Shown here piece by piece: positions 5,009 through 6,572 of a DNA stretch of 6,572 nt. Below the pieces are notes generated by a model. That model was not told where the DNA came from, made no database searches, and saw only the letters and a program-made list of their open reading frames with translations. Source of the stretch: Bacillota bacterium. GTDB lineage: Bacteria > Bacillota > Tb-RUG-66. The position numbers and the translations under genes are program-made. The DNA is taken from NCBI GenBank assembly GCA_016288255.1, contig JAEEYS010000168.1:1-6572 (forward strand), in the 5' to 3' direction. The number at the start of each line of letters is the position of its first letter. Position 1 is the first letter of the stretch.

Positions 5009-6499
5009 ATGAAAAAATACATCCTTGCTTTTGATCAGGGAACCACCAGCTCCCGTTCTATTTTATTTGACCGTAAAGGAAATATCCTGCACCAGGCAAG
5101 CCAGCCTTTTCGGCAAATCTATCCTAAACCGGGTTATGTGGAACACGATCCGGAAGAGATTTTAAAGGCGCAGATCTCATCTGCCGAAAAAGTCATAAAA
5201 GAAGCGGGTATTTCCGTTCCCGAGATCTGTGCGGTGGGGATCACCAATCAGAGAGAAACGACCGTTGTTTGGGACAAGCGTACAGGAAAACCGGTCCACA
5301 ATGCCATCGTTTGGCAATGCAGAAGAACGGCGCCTCTTTGTGAGACATTAAAAGAAAAAGGCTTTGTTCCCCTGTTCCAAAAAAAGACCGGGCTTACTTT
5401 GGACGCCTATTTTTCCGCTACAAAAATCAAATGGATCTTGGATCAGGATCCAGCGTTTTTAAAAGAAGCGCAAGAAGGAAATTATCTTTTTGGCACGATG
5501 GATACCTGGCTGATGTGGAAATTATCGAAGGGCAGTATCTTTGCCACGGATTATTCCAACGCTTCCCGCACCATGCTATATCATATCCATGATCTTTGTT
5601 GGGATGAAGAGATCCTTTCCATCCTGGGTATTCCCAAGATCATGCTGCCGGAAGTGAGACCTTCTTCTTATTATTACGGTGATATCGACCCTTCTTTTTT
5701 TGGAGAACCCCTCCCTATCATGAGCGTGCTGGGAGATCAGCAGGCCGCGCTATTTGGCCACGGTTGCTTTGAAGAAGGATACGCTAAAAATACATACGGG
5801 ACCGGCTGCTTTTTCCTCATAAACACGGGGAAAACACCTGTCCGATCGGAAAACGGATTGGTCACGACCATTGCCTGGGGTATCGGCAATGAGGTCACCT
5901 ACGCGTTGGAAGGCAGTGTTTTTATTGCCGGCGCTGTGATCCAATGGCTTCGAGATGAAATGGGTATCTTAAAAACTTCCGCGGAATCCGAACAAATGGC
6001 TTTGTCCGTTCCCGATACCTTGGGAGTCTACTTAGTCCCTGCTTTTACGGGGCTTGGCGCGCCCACCTGGGATATGTCCGCCAGAGGGACCGTTGTGGGA
6101 CTTACCCGCGGGGTCAACAAAAACCATTTTGTGCGGGCCGCTTTGGAATCCATCGCTTATCAATCCGCTGATGTGATCAATGCTTCTTTGGAAGATATGA
6201 AAAATCCCTTGAAGGTATTGAAAGTGGACGGCGGCGCTACGCAAAACAACTTTTTGATGCAGTTTCAGGCCGATATTTTAAAATGCCCTGTAATGCTTCC
6301 CAATACGCCGGAAATGACTGCATTAGGCGCCGCTTATATGGCGGGACTGACCGCAGGTGTTTTTGAGGACCTTGCGGATATCCAAAAAAACAACACATAC
6401 AGTAAAACCTTCTATCCCGCTATGCCGGAAAAAGAAGCAGATCAAAAATATCAAGGCTGGCTAAAAGCTTTGGAAGCCGCCAAAGCGTATAAGGCATAG
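5009..6499 (+). CDS. glpK: Glycerol kinase
   Basis: ATP-dependent cytoplasmic kinase of the FGGY family that converts glycerol to sn-glycerol 3-phosphate, trapping glycerol and feeding it to glycolysis or lipid synthesis. The 496-residue product matches the usual length. Seen: ATP-loop region FDQGTTSSRSILFD (8-21), GYVEHDPEEI (42-51), TNQRETTVVWD with glycerol-binding Arg82 and Glu83 (79-89), VWQCRRT (101-107), LDAYFSATK with Tyr134, TMDTWLMWKL (163-172), catalytic Asp243 with Gln244 in GDQQAALFG (242-250), TYGTGCFFLINTG (262-274), FTGLGAPTW (346-354), and VDGGATQNNF (406-415). All match key residues of E. coli GlpK. The loop at about 223-237 (YGDIDPSFFGEPLPI) lacks the histidine that HPr phosphorylates in enterococcal and Bacillus enzymes, so PTS activation seems unlikely. 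No glpF or glpP is adjacent upstream. Transcription may continue into the next gene, as no terminator follows. Confidence 0.98.
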   Translation: MKKYILAFDQGTTSSRSILFDRKGNILHQASQPFRQIYPKPGYVEHDPEEILKAQISSAEKVIKEAGISVPEICAVGITNQRETTVVWDKRTGKPVHNAIVWQCRRTAPLCETLKEKGFVPLFQKKTGLTLDAYFSATKIKWILDQDPAFLKEAQEGNYLFGTMDTWLMWKLSKGSIFATDYSNASRTMLYHIHDLCWDEEILSILGIPKIMLPEVRPSSYYYGDIDPSFFGEPLPIMSVLGDQQAALFGHGCFEEGYAKNTYGTGCFFLINTGKTPVRSENGLVTTIAWGIGNEVTYALEGSVFIAGAVIQWLRDEMGILKTSAESEQMALSVPDTLGVYLVPAFTGLGAPTWDMSARGTVVGLTRGVNKNHFVRAALESIAYQSADVINASLEDMKNPLKVLKVDGGATQNNFLMQFQADILKCPVMLPNTPEMTALGAAYMAGLTAGVFEDLADIQKNNTYSKTFYPAMPEKEADQKYQGWLKALEAAKAYKA

Positions 6500-6554
6500 C
6501 CTGCCGAAGAAATGATCTTATCAAGAAACAGATTCAGAAACAAAGTGAGGAAAA

Positions 6555-6572
6555 ATGATGTATACAACAAAA
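6555..6572 (+). CDS. Start of an unidentified gene downstream of glpK (six codons only)
   Basis: GAGG at 6547-6550 precedes two consecutive ATG codons at 6555 and 6558; the second has the better seven-base spacing. Visible residues are MMYTTK and the frame runs off the window. It lies 55 bases after the glpK stop with no terminator between, so it is probably co-transcribed. A glycerol 3-phosphate dehydrogenase or other glycerol gene would be expected by context, but nothing in six residues shows this. Confidence 0.5.

Noticed and set aside
6500..6554. Possible terminator after glpK.
   Set aside because: No inverted repeat or T tract is visible in these 55 bases; readthrough to the next gene is more likely.
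1..6572. Mobile element, CRISPR array, RNA gene or novel defence-type system.
   Set aside because: No direct repeat array, transposase, terminal inverted repeats or tRNA-like fold was seen; nearly all the sequence is explained by conserved housekeeping genes.

Overview
This 6.6 kb window looks like an ordinary chromosomal segment of a low-to-moderate GC Gram-positive bacterium, most likely a member of the Clostridia (Firmicutes). The case rests on gene order (a DUF4321-type membrane protein, then maf, mreB, mreC, mreD and a long penicillin-binding protein 2), on AGGAGG-type ribosome binding sites, and on several TTG starts. No species can be named from the sequence.

Two divergent transcription units share a spacer of about 210 bases (4797-5008). 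Leftward on the minus strand runs a cell-shape operon: small DUF4321-like membrane protein (4545-4796), Maf nucleotide pyrophosphatase (3959-4543), MreB (2913-3923), MreC (2008-2880), MreD (1517-1951, probably with an N-terminal extension up to about 2002), and the N-terminal 503 codons of PBP2 (1-1511, cut by the window edge). A good extended -10 promoter for this operon lies at 4869-4897. Rightward on the plus strand runs glpK (5009-6499), glycerol kinase, followed by the first six codons of another gene (6555 onward).

Functionally, MreB filaments on the inner face of the membrane, MreC and MreD in the membrane, and the PBP2 transpeptidase form the elongasome core that builds lateral cell wall. 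Maf and the DUF4321 protein travel with this cluster in related bacteria. GlpK phosphorylates glycerol to sn-glycerol 3-phosphate for catabolism or lipid synthesis and appears independent of the shape operon.

I found no mobile element, CRISPR array, RNA gene or previously undescribed system. The points worth a second look are small: start codon use across mreC-mreD-pbp2 (TTG, no canonical start for the full-length protein, TTG), an A/T-rich hairpin with a T tract in the glpK leader, the apparent loss of the histidine by which the PTS activates GlpK in many Firmicutes, and an atypical Maf motif.
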